From positions 1 through 64,000 of the forward strand of contig JAHHIC010000033.1 in assembly GCA_019359035.1 (NCBI GenBank): a DNA stretch of 64,000 nucleotides, written 5' to 3'. Positions 17,845 to 27,321 of the stretch are shown here, one piece after another. A model generated the notes under the pieces. It saw only the letters and a program-made list of their open reading frames with translations, was not told the origin of the DNA and did no database searches. Source of the stretch: Scytonematopsis contorta HA4267-MV1 (GTDB lineage: Bacteria > Cyanobacteriota > Cyanobacteriia > Cyanobacteriales > Nostocaceae). The first letter of the stretch is position 1. Each line of letters begins with the position of its first letter. The position numbers and the translations under genes are program-made.

Positions 17845-17888
17845 TTTGTAATTAAACAATAGGCGTAAAAGTAAGCGTCAATAAATAC

Positions 17889-18617
17889 ATGAAACACACA
17901 GTAAATATTATCGAGCCAACAGATTTATGGTATTTACAAAATAATATCAATAAAGAAACCAACAAATATTTTCATCCTACTAAAAGCATTCCATTTGTAC
18001 AACAAATAGAAATTAATTTAGAAAATTCTGGAGTAGTAATTAAAAAAGGAGCATTACATAGATGTATTGGTAAATTAACCTATGGTGTCTATAAAACAGA
18101 TAATGTTTTAAAAGATGTCTGGGTTGCTTTAAGAACAGATGTAGAATACAATGCCCCTGTTTATAAAGGTACTGGAAAAGTTTATCTTGAACCTAGACAA
18201 AAAGGTCATTTTTTACATTACACAGCTATTGTGATTTCAGAGCGAGAACAATGGGAATTTGACGATGGTATATTTCAATTTTGTTCTAACAACGTAGTTA
18301 TGGGTGTTAAAAAATTGAAATTAAGGCAAATGGCTGGCTCCGGTGATGGTAAATTTCGGTTAGCTCTTTCTGCTTTACCAGGACAACAATCTCAAGTTGT
18401 CACAGCTACACCTTCACCTGCTCAAGTTATTGAATTGAAAAGAGGTGAAGTTTTAATAGCAGATTATGATATGGTCAAAGGTTTTACAAATGGTATCGTC
18501 GAAGATTATCAAAAATTAGGTCATTTTGGCAAAGATGGTGGAGAAGGATTTGTTTTTGTTTACAGCGGTGAAGGTAGATTATTAGTTTCAGAAAATGACG
18601 GTATGGGATTGGGATAA
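17889..18617 (+). CDS. AIM24/DUF124-like protein
   Basis: A 242-residue beta-rich protein without signal peptide. The second half resembles AIM24 (DUF124) proteins, with GEVLIADYDMVKGF (cf. self-x-x-G-xL-x-ad-x-x-v) and a late glycine strand VFVYSGEGRLLVS that matches the family ending. The N-terminal part is more divergent. The molecular role of this family is not settled. It lies between the phosphatase gene and dhaM on the same strand. Confidence 0.55.
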   Translation: MKHTVNIIEPTDLWYLQNNINKETNKYFHPTKSIPFVQQIEINLENSGVVIKKGALHRCIGKLTYGVYKTDNVLKDVWVALRTDVEYNAPVYKGTGKVYLEPRQKGHFLHYTAIVISEREQWEFDDGIFQFCSNNVVMGVKKLKLRQMAGSGDGKFRLALSALPGQQSQVVTATPSPAQVIELKRGEVLIADYDMVKGFTNGIVEDYQKLGHFGKDGGEGFVFVYSGEGRLLVSENDGMGLG

Positions 18618-18638
18618 CGAGATTTTACGTTTTACGGC

Positions 18639-18666
18639 GTGGAGACGTTACATGTAACGTCTCTAC
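18639..18666. repeat. GTGGAGACGTTAC palindrome
   Basis: A 28-base palindrome of the same sequence as those after dnaA, 22 bases after the AIM24-like gene. Likely hairpin terminator. Confidence 0.85.
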
Positions 18667-18703
18667 ATTTGCTGGCATTACATTAACCACATAATCTGAA
18701 TTT

Positions 18704-18738
18704 TGTCAACTCTCAACCGTCAACAGTCAACCATCAAC
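18704..18738. repeat. GTCAACTCTCAACCGTCAAC repeat
   Basis: Four GTCAAC/ATCAAC-type units in the dhaM upstream region; member of the GTTGAC family in reverse orientation. Confidence 0.65.
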
Positions 18739-18815
18739 ATAATTTTTAAGTTCCAATATCAGATTTACATTAGGATAAAGTAGCTGGGACTCAAAAAAAC
18801 GTTGACGGTGTAGCA

Positions 18816-21344
18816 GTGGTCGGAATTGTCATTGTTTCTCACAGTAAGCAACTAGCTCTCGGAGTGCGGGAACTCGCAGTGCAGATGGTTCGGCGTAAAG
18901 TCGCTCTTGCCGTAGCTGCGGGTATCGATGACCCGGAAAATCCTCTGGGAACTGATGTTATGGAGGTTCACTCTGCCATATCATCCGTTTACAGTGACTC
19001 TGGTGTGCTTGTTCTGATGGATTTAGGTAGTGCGCTCATGAGTGCCGAAATGGCTTTGGAGTTTCTTCCCCAAGAACAACGGGTGAATGTTTATTTGTGT
19101 GAAGCTCCTTTGGTGGAAGGTACTCTTGCGGCTGCGGTGGCTGTAGCTTCGGGTAAAAATATTCAGGAAGTAATAAAGGAAGCACGAGGTGCTCTTGCTT
19201 CTAAGGCTATGCAACTGGGTTTGGAAGATGCCTCTATCCCCCTACCGTTGGACAACGAACTTGTTGACCCACAAGAAAGTTTACTGGCTGATGAACAAAC
19301 AAAGGAAATTCAGGTGACTGTTCGCAATCACTTGGGGTTACATGCTCGTCCAGCAGCGCAGTTTGTCGCTACTGCTGGTCGCTTTCAATCGCAAATTAAA
19401 GTACAAAATTTAACTCGGCACAGTCCTGCAGTGCGAGGTGACAGTATTAATCTTGTAACTACTTTGGGTGTGCGTCAGGGACACGAACTTTTGATTAGTG
19501 CTACTGGTATTGATGCTGTAGAGGCTTTAGCGGCTTTGCAAAGTTTGGTTAATGATAATTTTGGTGAAGATGATAACCGTCCTCAATGGCAGCTAATTCC
19601 TAAGAAGAAATCTGCTCCACCCCGCTCTCAGGGAGAGTTACAAGGTATTTCTGCTTCTCCTGGTGTTAGCATTGCTCCCGCTTTTCTATATCGTTCTCCA
19701 ACTTTGAAGCTTCAGCAATATAATGTCGAAAATGTAGAGCAGGAATGGCAACGTTTACAAATTGCGATTATCCATGCTGAGGAAGAACTTGAAGCTTTAC
19801 GTTTAAGAACGGCCAGCAAAATTGGTAACGATGAAGCTGCAATATTTCACGCTCATTTGTTATATTTACGTGACCCCGCTTTGTTGGAAGCTCTTGAGGA
19901 ACGCATTTTTCAAGAGCATTTAAATGCTGAAGCTGCATGGCAATCTGTGGTAGGACAAATCGCAAATGCTTATCGTAGTTTGGAAGATACATACTTACAG
20001 GCACGGGTTGCGGATGTTGTTGATGTTGAACAGAGAGTTTTGCGATTACTGGTAGGTACTATGGTGACTTCTTTGGAATTACCATACCCAGCAATTTTAG
20101 TCGCTACTGATTTGACCCCTTCCGATACGGCTGGTTTTGACCCAAATAGGGTGCTAGGTATTTGTACAACTTCTGGTAGTTCTACTTCACATTCTGCGAT
20201 TATCGCTCGCACCTTGGGTATTCCTGCTGTGGTAGGGCTAGGTGCAGAAATGTTGAATTTAGCTGATGGTGTTTTGTTAGCGTTAGACGGAGAAACTGGT
20301 AAGGTTTGGGTAGAACCTGAGCCTGCTGTTTTAAATGCATTACAAGCAAAACGCGATGCATGGCAAGTCACACAGCAACAAGCTCTGACAACGGCTCATA
20401 AGCCCGCAGTTACCAGCGATGGTCGGCGGATAATAGTAGTTGCTAATATCGGTGGAATTGCTGATGCTCAAGTCGCGGTTAATTTAGGTGCTGAAGGCGT
20501 AGGGCTGTTGCGTACGGAGTTTCTTTATTTAGATAGAAAGTCCGCACCGTCGGAAGAAGAGCAGTTTGTATTTTATCAAAATATTGCTGATGTTTTGGGT
20601 TCTCGTCCGCTAATAATTAGAACATTGGATGTGGGTGGGGATAAACCACTTCCTTACCTTGGTTTACGTACAGAAACAAATCCTTTTTTAGGTTGGAGAG
20701 GTATTCGTTTTTCTCTGGATTACCCTGACTTATTTAAAACACAGTTACGGGCTATTTTACGAGCCAGTTTCGGACATAAAATTAAGATAATGTTTCCTAT
20801 GATTTCTACTCTGCAAGAGGTGCAAGCTGCAAAGGCAATTTTAGCAGAGGTTAAAAATGAATTACGTCAAGCTGGGGTTCTTTTTGATGAAACAATGCAA
20901 GTGGGTATTATGATAGAAGTCCCTTCCAGTGTTGCTATTGCTGAACAATTAGCTGCTGAGGTTGACTTTTTTAGCATTGGTACAAACGACTTAAGTCAAT
21001 ATGTTATGGCTTGCGACCGTACTAACCCTCGCGTTGCTAGTTTAGCGGACGGGTTTCATCCAGCGGTATTAAGGATGGTGCAAGAGGCTGTAGAAGCAGC
21101 ACATCAAGCAGGTATCTGGGTGGGTTTGTGTGGGGAGTTAGCAGCAGACCCACTGGCAGTTCCAATTTTATTAGGGTTGGGGTTGGATGAAATAAGTTTA
21201 AATCCCCAGGCGATTCCTACACTAAAACAAGCAATTTCTCAATTAAGTGTTAAGCAAGCTCAGGCTATAGTAAGGGTGGCGTTACGACAAGATTCGGCAG
21301 TTAAAGTACGGGAGGTTGTTGCTTCTCTTATAAATCGTTTGTGA
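18816..21344 (+). CDS. dhaM: DhaM: EIIA-HPr-full Enzyme I fusion phosphotransferase
   Basis: An 842-residue phosphoryl carrier that takes phosphate from PEP and delivers it to DhaL. Residues 1-130 are the mannose-type EIIA domain with His9 (IVIVSHS). Residues 163-250 are HPr with His176 (NHLGLHARPAA). From about 275 comes Enzyme I: start GISASPGVSIAPAF, phospho-His459 in GSSTSHSAIIARTLGIPAVV, and the complete PEP-binding barrel (GLLRTEFLYLDR, TLDVGGDKPLPYL, IGTNDLSQYVMACDRTN, GLCGELAADP). E. coli DhaM has only the N-terminal part of Enzyme I, so this protein should not need a separate PtsI. GTG 18816 gives the expected MVGIVIVSHS start; the ribosome site is weak. Confidence 0.95.
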   Translation: MVGIVIVSHSKQLALGVRELAVQMVRRKVALAVAAGIDDPENPLGTDVMEVHSAISSVYSDSGVLVLMDLGSALMSAEMALEFLPQEQRVNVYLCEAPLVEGTLAAAVAVASGKNIQEVIKEARGALASKAMQLGLEDASIPLPLDNELVDPQESLLADEQTKEIQVTVRNHLGLHARPAAQFVATAGRFQSQIKVQNLTRHSPAVRGDSINLVTTLGVRQGHELLISATGIDAVEALAALQSLVNDNFGEDDNRPQWQLIPKKKSAPPRSQGELQGISASPGVSIAPAFLYRSPTLKLQQYNVENVEQEWQRLQIAIIHAEEELEALRLRTASKIGNDEAAIFHAHLLYLRDPALLEALEERIFQEHLNAEAAWQSVVGQIANAYRSLEDTYLQARVADVVDVEQRVLRLLVGTMVTSLELPYPAILVATDLTPSDTAGFDPNRVLGICTTSGSSTSHSAIIARTLGIPAVVGLGAEMLNLADGVLLALDGETGKVWVEPEPAVLNALQAKRDAWQVTQQQALTTAHKPAVTSDGRRIIVVANIGGIADAQVAVNLGAEGVGLLRTEFLYLDRKSAPSEEEQFVFYQNIADVLGSRPLIIRTLDVGGDKPLPYLGLRTETNPFLGWRGIRFSLDYPDLFKTQLRAILRASFGHKIKIMFPMISTLQEVQAAKAILAEVKNELRQAGVLFDETMQVGIMIEVPSSVAIAEQLAAEVDFFSIGTNDLSQYVMACDRTNPRVASLADGFHPAVLRMVQEAVEAAHQAGIWVGLCGELAADPLAVPILLGLGLDEISLNPQAIPTLKQAISQLSVKQAQAIVRVALRQDSAVKVREVVASLINRL

Positions 21345-21398
21345 TTGTTGGCTGTTAACTGTTGAGTGTTAAGTGTTGACTGTTAACTGTTAAGTGTT
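21343..21398. repeat. GTTAACTGTTGA/GTTAAGTGTTGA repeat
   Basis: Run of GTTGA and GTTAA units overlapping the last base of the dhaM stop codon. GTTGAC family. Confidence 0.7.
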
Positions 21399-21514
21399 GT
21401 AATAAGTAATTTATTTTTTCGGCGTTTCCTGAATTACAAGCTTTTTTTGGGAATTATATAAATGAGCATAATACGGTGATTACTATATAACTCATTTAGT
21501 AAATAGCGGGAGCA

Positions 21515-24061
21515 ATGTCAAAAGTATTCGCGTTTGTTAAATACCCAGTTTTTTGGTGTTGTTTCGCTGTTATCTCTCCAGCTTGGGGACAAATCGTTCC
21601 AGATGCAACACTATCAGTAAATTCTCTAGTAATCAAGAATGATAAGGTCTTTCTAATTGATGGTGGTACTGTCAAAGGAAGCAACCTTTTTCATAGTTTT
21701 GAGCGGTTTGATGTTCCTACAGGTGGTGAAGCATTTTTTAATAATATTTCTAATATTGGGAATATTTTCACGCGAGTTACGGGTGGGAATGTCTCAAATA
21801 TTAATGGTATTGTAAGAGCGAATGGAAATGCGAATTTGTTTTTGATAAATCCCAACGGTATTATTTTTGGAACAAATGCTAAATTAGATATTGGTGGTTC
21901 ATTTATAGGAACTAGTGCTTCTAGTATAAAGTTCGCAGACGGTTTTCAATTTACTGCAAACTCTCTTCAAGAAAAACCATTACTCACAGTAAGTGTACCT
22001 ACAGGGTTGCAATTTGGAAATAATCCAGGTTCTATTACAGTAAACGGTACAGGGCATAATTATAATGCTTCGTTACCCTCAGCAGTGACAGGAAATAGGG
22101 GAAGTTCATTTCTTGGGGTTAAACCAGGAAATACTTTGGCGTTAATTGGTGGAGAAGTTACCTTAAAAGGAGGAACTGTACAAGGAGAAGCTGGAAGTAT
22201 TAAACTCGCAGGGGTGGGTAACCAAAATCAAAACGCTATAGTAAAACTAACCCCTCAAAATACAGGTTGGGAATTTGATTATTCTGCTATTGAAAAATTT
22301 GCACCAGTCAATCTAATTCAAAAAGCTTTGATTGATGCTAGTGGTGTTAATACAGGAGATATTCAACTAACAGGTTCAAAAATTAATGTTGCGGATGGTT
22401 CTTGGGTGTTGATTGAAAATCAGGGTAATCAAGTAGGTAAAAATATAACTGTTAAAGCTTCTGATTCAGTCAATGTCTTTGGAAAGGATACACAAAATAT
22501 AACTGATAGCCGATTGTTAAATTACACAAAAAATTCGGGAAATGCAGGTAATATTTTGCTAGAAAGTAAACAATTATTTGTTCAAGATGGAGCAGATATT
22601 GTTAATTATACAGTTGCTTCTGGCAAAGGTGGTAATATCCTTATTAATGCTTTAGAACTTTTACAGCTTCAAGGCTTTGATGTTGGGGAAACGCCTGTAG
22701 GATTGGAGAGTGGAATTGGTGCATTTTCTGCTGGTATTGGAAATGCAGGAAAAATAACAATTTTAACTAATCAACTGCGTCTACTTCCAGGTTCGCAAAT
22801 CAGTAGTGCAACTGCGGGTGCTGGAAATGGTGGAGATATATTAATCAAAGCTGATGAATCGGTAGAAATTCTCGCAGCTACCTTCAGTACTACAGGTCGG
22901 AGTACTATTTTTAGTTCTACATTTGGTTCTGGTAATGCAGGAAATATTGAAATAAATTCATCACGTTTACGACTTCAAGATGGAGGAATTATTAGTGCTT
23001 CTACTTATGCTAGTGGTAAAGGTGGAACTATCACTATCAATGCTCCTGAATCAATAGAAATTACAGGCTCCCGATTAGATATAGAAAGGCAAAAAATAGG
23101 AACAGAAATAATTGAAATTAAAAATATATTTCCTAGTAGAATAAATTCCAGTACTTTGCGTCCTTCTATATTCGTACAAAAATTATACAACATACCCTCG
23201 ATTCCAAATGGTAGTACTGGTAGCGTAATTCTCAATACTCCCAAATTAAATGTTTCTAATGGTGCTGAGCTTGCAGTTCGTAATGAAGGTAAAGGAAATG
23301 GAGGTTTTTTGCAAGTAAATGCTCAAAATATTTTATTAGATAATAGTAAATTCGTAGCTACTACAGAATCTGGCGATGGGGGTAATATTAATTTATCTCA
23401 AGTTATCGACTTGCAATTATTTGGTCAAAGTCAAATAAGTAGCACAACACTCGGTACTGGTAATGGTGGAAATATTAATATTAATACAGACACTTTGGTT
23501 GCTTTGGAAAATAGCGATATAATGGCTAATGCTCAAAATAATCGCGGGGGTGAAGTTAATATCAAAGCTCAAGGGATTTTTGGCACTCAATATCGAGACC
23601 AAATCACCCCAAAAAGTGATATTACAGCTACAGGTGGAGAACCATCTTTAAATGGTATCGTTGATATTAATACAGTTACTAATGAACTAAAATTTGAAAA
23701 AGTAAAACTACCAGAAACTCTGCCTGAATCAAGTAAAAAAATAGCTCAAGGATGCTCTGCTAATAGAAGTAATTTTATTGTAACTGGACGGGGTGGTTTA
23801 TCTTCAAGTCCCAGAGATTTATTTACAGGTAGTCAAGCTTTAGTTAATTTAGTTGAGCTTGTACCCACACAGCTTTATCAAGGAAATATAACAAATTCAG
23901 TTACCGAAAGTTATGAACAAGAACAAGAGGAAATGGTAGAAGCACAAGGTTGGGTAATTGACGCTAATGGTAAAATTGCTTTAGTAACGAAAATTCCTAA
24001 CGCAACATCATATAATGTGGGCTTTTCTCAAGTCGATTGCCATTCTTCTTCGCAACCCTAA
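21515..24061 (+). CDS. Filamentous haemagglutinin-type secreted protein (two-partner secretion)
   Basis: An 848-residue exoprotein. After a signal peptide (FCCFAV-like hydrophobic stretch to about residue 25) comes the TPS/haemagglutinin N-terminal domain with its hallmark strands: a F-x-V-P-x-G-x-x-A-x-F segment, then NLFLINPNGIIFGTNAKLDI near residue 110-130, and GGSFIGTSAS. The remainder is a Gly/Asn-rich beta-helix of about 20-residue turns (GNGGNI, GSGNAGNIEI). The C-terminus has a CSANRSNFIVTGRGGL segment typical of cyanobacterial members. Such proteins are exported by a TpsB/Omp85-like partner, which is not in the window. RBS GGGAG precedes ATG 21515. Likely adhesin or surface protein. 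Confidence 0.9.
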   Translation: MSKVFAFVKYPVFWCCFAVISPAWGQIVPDATLSVNSLVIKNDKVFLIDGGTVKGSNLFHSFERFDVPTGGEAFFNNISNIGNIFTRVTGGNVSNINGIVRANGNANLFLINPNGIIFGTNAKLDIGGSFIGTSASSIKFADGFQFTANSLQEKPLLTVSVPTGLQFGNNPGSITVNGTGHNYNASLPSAVTGNRGSSFLGVKPGNTLALIGGEVTLKGGTVQGEAGSIKLAGVGNQNQNAIVKLTPQNTGWEFDYSAIEKFAPVNLIQKALIDASGVNTGDIQLTGSKINVADGSWVLIENQGNQVGKNITVKASDSVNVFGKDTQNITDSRLLNYTKNSGNAGNILLESKQLFVQDGADIVNYTVASGKGGNILINALELLQLQGFDVGETPVGLESGIGAFSAGIGNAGKITILTNQLRLLPGSQISSATAGAGNGGDILIKADESVEILAATFSTTGRSTIFSSTFGSGNAGNIEINSSRLRLQDGGIISASTYASGKGGTITINAPESIEITGSRLDIERQKIGTEIIEIKNIFPSRINSSTLRPSIFVQKLYNIPSIPNGSTGSVILNTPKLNVSNGAELAVRNEGKGNGGFLQVNAQNILLDNSKFVATTESGDGGNINLSQVIDLQLFGQSQISSTTLGTGNGGNININTDTLVALENSDIMANAQNNRGGEVNIKAQGIFGTQYRDQITPKSDITATGGEPSLNGIVDINTVTNELKFEKVKLPETLPESSKKIAQGCSANRSNFIVTGRGGLSSSPRDLFTGSQALVNLVELVPTQLYQGNITNSVTESYEQEQEEMVEAQGWVIDANGKIALVTKIPNATSYNVGFSQVDCHSSSQP

Positions 24062-24492
24062 AATTTGGTACTTGAAAAAAATGAAAACAAAGTCCACCAC
24101 ATCCATAAGCTAGATAAAAAAGATAAAGCGATTGTGATTAACAAGCTAATTCTATAAACTTTACTATTTAGATAGTATGGTGGAGCCGCAAATAAATTAA
24201 TGCTAACACCAAATACTAACCCAATAATAATTCCTACAAATACTCCAATAATAGAGGAAATACCATTTATAACCAACGATGATAATAACCAATATATATT
24301 GTTTGTGATGCCTCTTTGTGTAACTTCAATTATAAATAATACTATTAATAAAACTGTAATAAAAACTGAAGGAATTGCAGCGGATATTAAACCGTAATTT
24401 ACATTTTTCAAGAAACACCTCCAAAATATTTGCCCCCGTTTTAATTCTTGCTTTACTTGTCTCCCACTCATACCAGAATTTTTTGTGAACAT
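24058..24492 (-). CDS. Hypothetical membrane protein
   Basis: A 144-residue protein with three predicted membrane helices (about residues 34-58, 66-96 with an Ile/Gly-rich stretch, 118-140). The N-terminal 28 residues are basic and cytoplasmic. No family is recognised. The stop codon overlaps the last bases of the convergent haemagglutinin-like gene. Base composition is AT-rich like its neighbours. Confidence 0.65.
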   Translation of the reverse strand: MFTKNSGMSGRQVKQELKRGQIFWRCFLKNVNYGLISAAIPSVFITVLLIVLFIIEVTQRGITNNIYWLLSSLVINGISSIIGVFVGIIIGLVFGVSINLFAAPPYYLNSKVYRISLLITIALSFLSSLWMWWTLFSFFSSTKF

Positions 24493-24739
24493 TTCTTTGA
24501 AAATCTATAAAAATAACTTATAAAAAGCAAATGGTCTTTACATGGCAAAACTGCTGATGGATATCATTCAAAACCCTAAAGACAATACATAAGCTTTTTT
24601 TGAGATAAACTTAAATATCTATACTAAGCGAAACAAGCAAAATCCTGCTATAATTCCGCGTGATGTTATTTGCAACTCAGCAAACACTAGAGAAGAATTT
24701 CAATCAAGTCTAAGACTCTAAAATTTACCCCATTCCATA

Positions 24740-25594
24740 ATGCCCAACCCAAATACAAGCAAGATTTCCCAAGCGACCCGCTACCAAAATGCGGCAATTC
24801 AATATTATCTGGGACTGACGAATTCACCCTATCTCCACTACGGGTATTGGGAACACGTACCAAGTTCCTCAGATGAAGTGACTATTAAGCAGCTAAGGGT
24901 TGCTCAGGAAGCCTATGCTGCTAAACTTTTGACTTTTATTCCAGAGGGAACCCGTACCGTACTTGATGTTGGTTGTGGTATTGGTGGAAATGCAGCTTAC
25001 CTAATTGAGCGCGGTTTTAATGTTGAAGGACTTGCTCCGGATGCTTTTCAGGAAGAAAGGTTTATAGAGAATACCAAAGGTCAAGCACCTTTTCATTTAA
25101 CAAAATTTGAAGATTTTCAAACAAAAAACTCTTACGACCTCATTCTTTTGAGTGAAAGCAGCCAATATATAGCAGCTGGGGATATTGCTCAATGTGCTGC
25201 TCGCTTACTTAACCCAGGTGGCTATTTGCTGTTTGCTGATATGATGCGCTCTGATGCTAAATATGATGAGGGGATTTTTTCTAATTGTCATGTTGTTGAA
25301 GATATTCATGCTGCGTTGCTGGAAACTGGGTTTAATTTAGTAAAGACTGAGGATATCTCTAAACAAATTAGACCAACACTTGACCTGTGTATCGATAATT
25401 TTCGTACTTTTGGACTATCAACTCTTAAATATCTGGGAGATATTGTGAAAATCGCAGTCCCTCCTTTACAGGGAATTTTGCGCTGGATATCTAATAGGTG
25501 GTTGAAAAAACTGGTTGTTGAAGGATTGGCTGCACCGAAAATTTTTGATAAGCATTTATGCTACCAAATTCAACTTTGGCAATTTTTGAAATAG
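24740..25594 (+). CDS. Class I SAM-dependent methyltransferase
   Basis: A 284-residue protein. The AdoMet-binding motif I is VLDVGCGIGGNAAYL (about residues 74-88), followed by FNVEGLAPD in the place of the acidic ribose-binding strand, LILLSESSQYI and LLNPGGYLLFADM. The N-terminal YQNAAIQYYLGLTNSPYLHYGYW matches small-molecule methyltransferases of the cyclopropane synthase/sterol group, where an H-x-G-Y/F-W segment is common. Substrate is unknown. An MFS gene follows 200 bases later on the same strand. Confidence 0.85.
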   Translation: MPNPNTSKISQATRYQNAAIQYYLGLTNSPYLHYGYWEHVPSSSDEVTIKQLRVAQEAYAAKLLTFIPEGTRTVLDVGCGIGGNAAYLIERGFNVEGLAPDAFQEERFIENTKGQAPFHLTKFEDFQTKNSYDLILLSESSQYIAAGDIAQCAARLLNPGGYLLFADMMRSDAKYDEGIFSNCHVVEDIHAALLETGFNLVKTEDISKQIRPTLDLCIDNFRTFGLSTLKYLGDIVKIAVPPLQGILRWISNRWLKKLVVEGLAAPKIFDKHLCYQIQLWQFLK

Positions 25595-25612
25595 CTTTGT
25601 TATAGGTCGTAA

Positions 25613-25685
25613 TTTAGGTTTGTAGTTCAGTTTATTACTCTTAATATATGCAACTAATAGCGTTAAAGCGCAACTACAAACCTGA
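25613..25685. repeat. GGTTTGTAGTT/AACTACAAACC inverted repeat
   Basis: Arms GGTTTGTAGTT and GCGCAACTACAAACC flank about 45 bases. The same family with GCGCTAAAGCGCAACTACAAA is seen at 60421-60494. Placed after the methyltransferase gene. Confidence 0.65.
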
Positions 25686-25791
25686 TAAAAGAAAAAAATG
25701 ATTTTGTAAGGATATATATTGAACACAGGATATTTAACACAGGTTATACAAAAATATAAATAAGGCACGAGCAATATAGGGGATTAGGTTA

Positions 25792-26991
25792 ATGGAAGCA
25801 AACAAACAAAGCCTTAATTCAACTAGAATTTTATGGTTGCAAGTTGCTGGACTTGCTGCTGTACAAGGGGCTATTACCCTTAGTTGGTTGATTTACGCTC
25901 TCTACTTGCCTCAGTTATTGGTTGAATTTGGCTTTCCTGCATCTTTAGCTGCTGGTTTGCTGATTTTAGAAAATGCCTTAGCTGTGGTTATGGAGCCTTT
26001 GTTTGGGGGACTTTCTGACCGTTTTAAACGAAAGTTGGGAACTAGTTTTCCTTTTATTTCCTTGGGTGTCATTCTTTCGTCGGCTTTGTTTATTGCCATT
26101 CCTGCGTTTGTGACTTTGACTGAGCCAAATGTTATCACGCGAAGTCTTTTACCTATAATAGCCGTAGCATGGGCTTTAGCTATGACCGTATTTCGTTCTC
26201 CTGCGATTGCTTTGTTGGGACGTTATGCATCTCGTGAAGAATTACCGCTAGCAGCAAGTTTGTTGACTCTGACAGGGGGTGTTATCAGCGCTTTTCGAGG
26301 TTTTGCTAATAAGTTTATTCTCGGTTTGGGACCAGTTTTTACTTTTTCTATTGGTTCTTTTGTCTTGCTTATGGCAGCAGCAGCATTGCGATATGTTAAT
26401 CCTCCAGAGATACCAACGGACACACATCATGCAGAAGAATCAACATTACCCCGATGGGATTTAACATTAATTTGCGGAACAGGTGTGGGTATTGCTTGGG
26501 GTTCACGCTTCTTAATGGATGCTTGGGGTAAGTTATTAAAAATAGAATTTAATACTGATAATATTGATTATATTATGCTGTGGTTGGGACTTCTTCTAGC
26601 ATTTGCTGCTTATCCAGCAGGAGTTTTTGCTACGAAGATAGGAAATAGAAAGGCAATGCTGATAGGTGTTGGTACTACTATTTTGGGTATAGGAATATTA
26701 TTATATATAGGCGCTAATATTGCCACCGTATTAATCATAGTCGCAGGTTTAAGCATTATACTCAATGGCGCAGTCCCATTTGCTTTGGGTTTAATGCCGA
26801 GAAAATGGTCGGGATTGGGAATTGGTATGTATTTTAGTGGGTTTGCAGGGGGAATGAGTTTGTTTGGGTTGATATTTCCCCAACTACAAGAAATGACTCC
26901 TTTGCTTGAGCTAGTTGGGGGTACAATTGCTTTTTTGTTTGCAGGTGTTTGTGTATTTATGGGGAAATCACAAATAGCTGAGCAAATTTAA
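25792..26991 (+). CDS. MFS transporter
   Basis: A 399-residue integral membrane protein with about 12 hydrophobic helices. The loop between helices 2 and 3 reads GGLSDRFKRKLG, the G-x-x-x-D-R/K-x-G-R/K motif of the major facilitator superfamily. The N-terminal AGLAAVQGAITLSWLIYALY is reminiscent of cyanobacterial carriers of unknown substrate. It may be co-transcribed with the methyltransferase gene upstream, but a repeat lies between. Substrate cannot be inferred. Confidence 0.85.
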   Translation: MEANKQSLNSTRILWLQVAGLAAVQGAITLSWLIYALYLPQLLVEFGFPASLAAGLLILENALAVVMEPLFGGLSDRFKRKLGTSFPFISLGVILSSALFIAIPAFVTLTEPNVITRSLLPIIAVAWALAMTVFRSPAIALLGRYASREELPLAASLLTLTGGVISAFRGFANKFILGLGPVFTFSIGSFVLLMAAAALRYVNPPEIPTDTHHAEESTLPRWDLTLICGTGVGIAWGSRFLMDAWGKLLKIEFNTDNIDYIMLWLGLLLAFAAYPAGVFATKIGNRKAMLIGVGTTILGIGILLYIGANIATVLIIVAGLSIILNGAVPFALGLMPRKWSGLGIGMYFSGFAGGMSLFGLIFPQLQEMTPLLELVGGTIAFLFAGVCVFMGKSQIAEQI

Positions 26992-27136
26992 AATTGCTGC
27001 AAAATTTAAACTACGTTTGATAATAATAGATATTTAACATCAAATCTATTTGTATTGGAATTACAGCAAATATCAAGTTAGTAAGGTACAATCTGGCGCA
27101 ATACTTGGAAGGTTTTGCCCCAAAACACCAAAATAC

Positions 27137-27214
27137 GTAGGTTGGGTTGAGGAACGAAACCCAACTAATATAAGGAAATGTTGGGTTTCCCAAAGCCTCA
27201 ACCCAACCTACAAA
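27137..27214. repeat. GTAGGTTGGGTT inverted repeat
   Basis: Arms GTAGGTTGGGTTGAGG and CCTCAACCCAACCTAC enclose a second pair of GAAACCCAAC / GTTGGGTTTC. Widespread cyanobacterial intergenic type; a fragment is also at about 46296-46312 (CCCAACCTACAAACAC). Confidence 0.75.
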
Positions 27215-27238
27215 TGTTCTTAACCGAGCAGTATTGCA

Positions 27239-27263
27239 ATCTGGCGGGCAAGGATGCCCACCC
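27239..27263. repeat. GGCGGGCAAGGATGCCCACC repeat
   Basis: Short GC-rich element that recurs inverted at 54830-54856. Contains GGGCA/TGCCC arms that can form a hairpin. Confidence 0.7.
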
Positions 27264-27295
27264 CACAAGAATTTTACAATTAAGCACCCATAAAG

Positions 27296-27320
27296 TGCCG
27301 CTTCGGCATATTGCGAATTG
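27296..27320. repeat. GTGCCGCTTCGGCATATTGC repeat
   Basis: Single copy of the element found in tandem at 33389-33480 (there as GCAATATGCCGAAGCGGCAC). The hairpin GCCG-CTT-CGGC is perfect. It lies directly after the helicase stop codon and may terminate that gene. Confidence 0.75.
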
Positions 27321-27321
27321 A

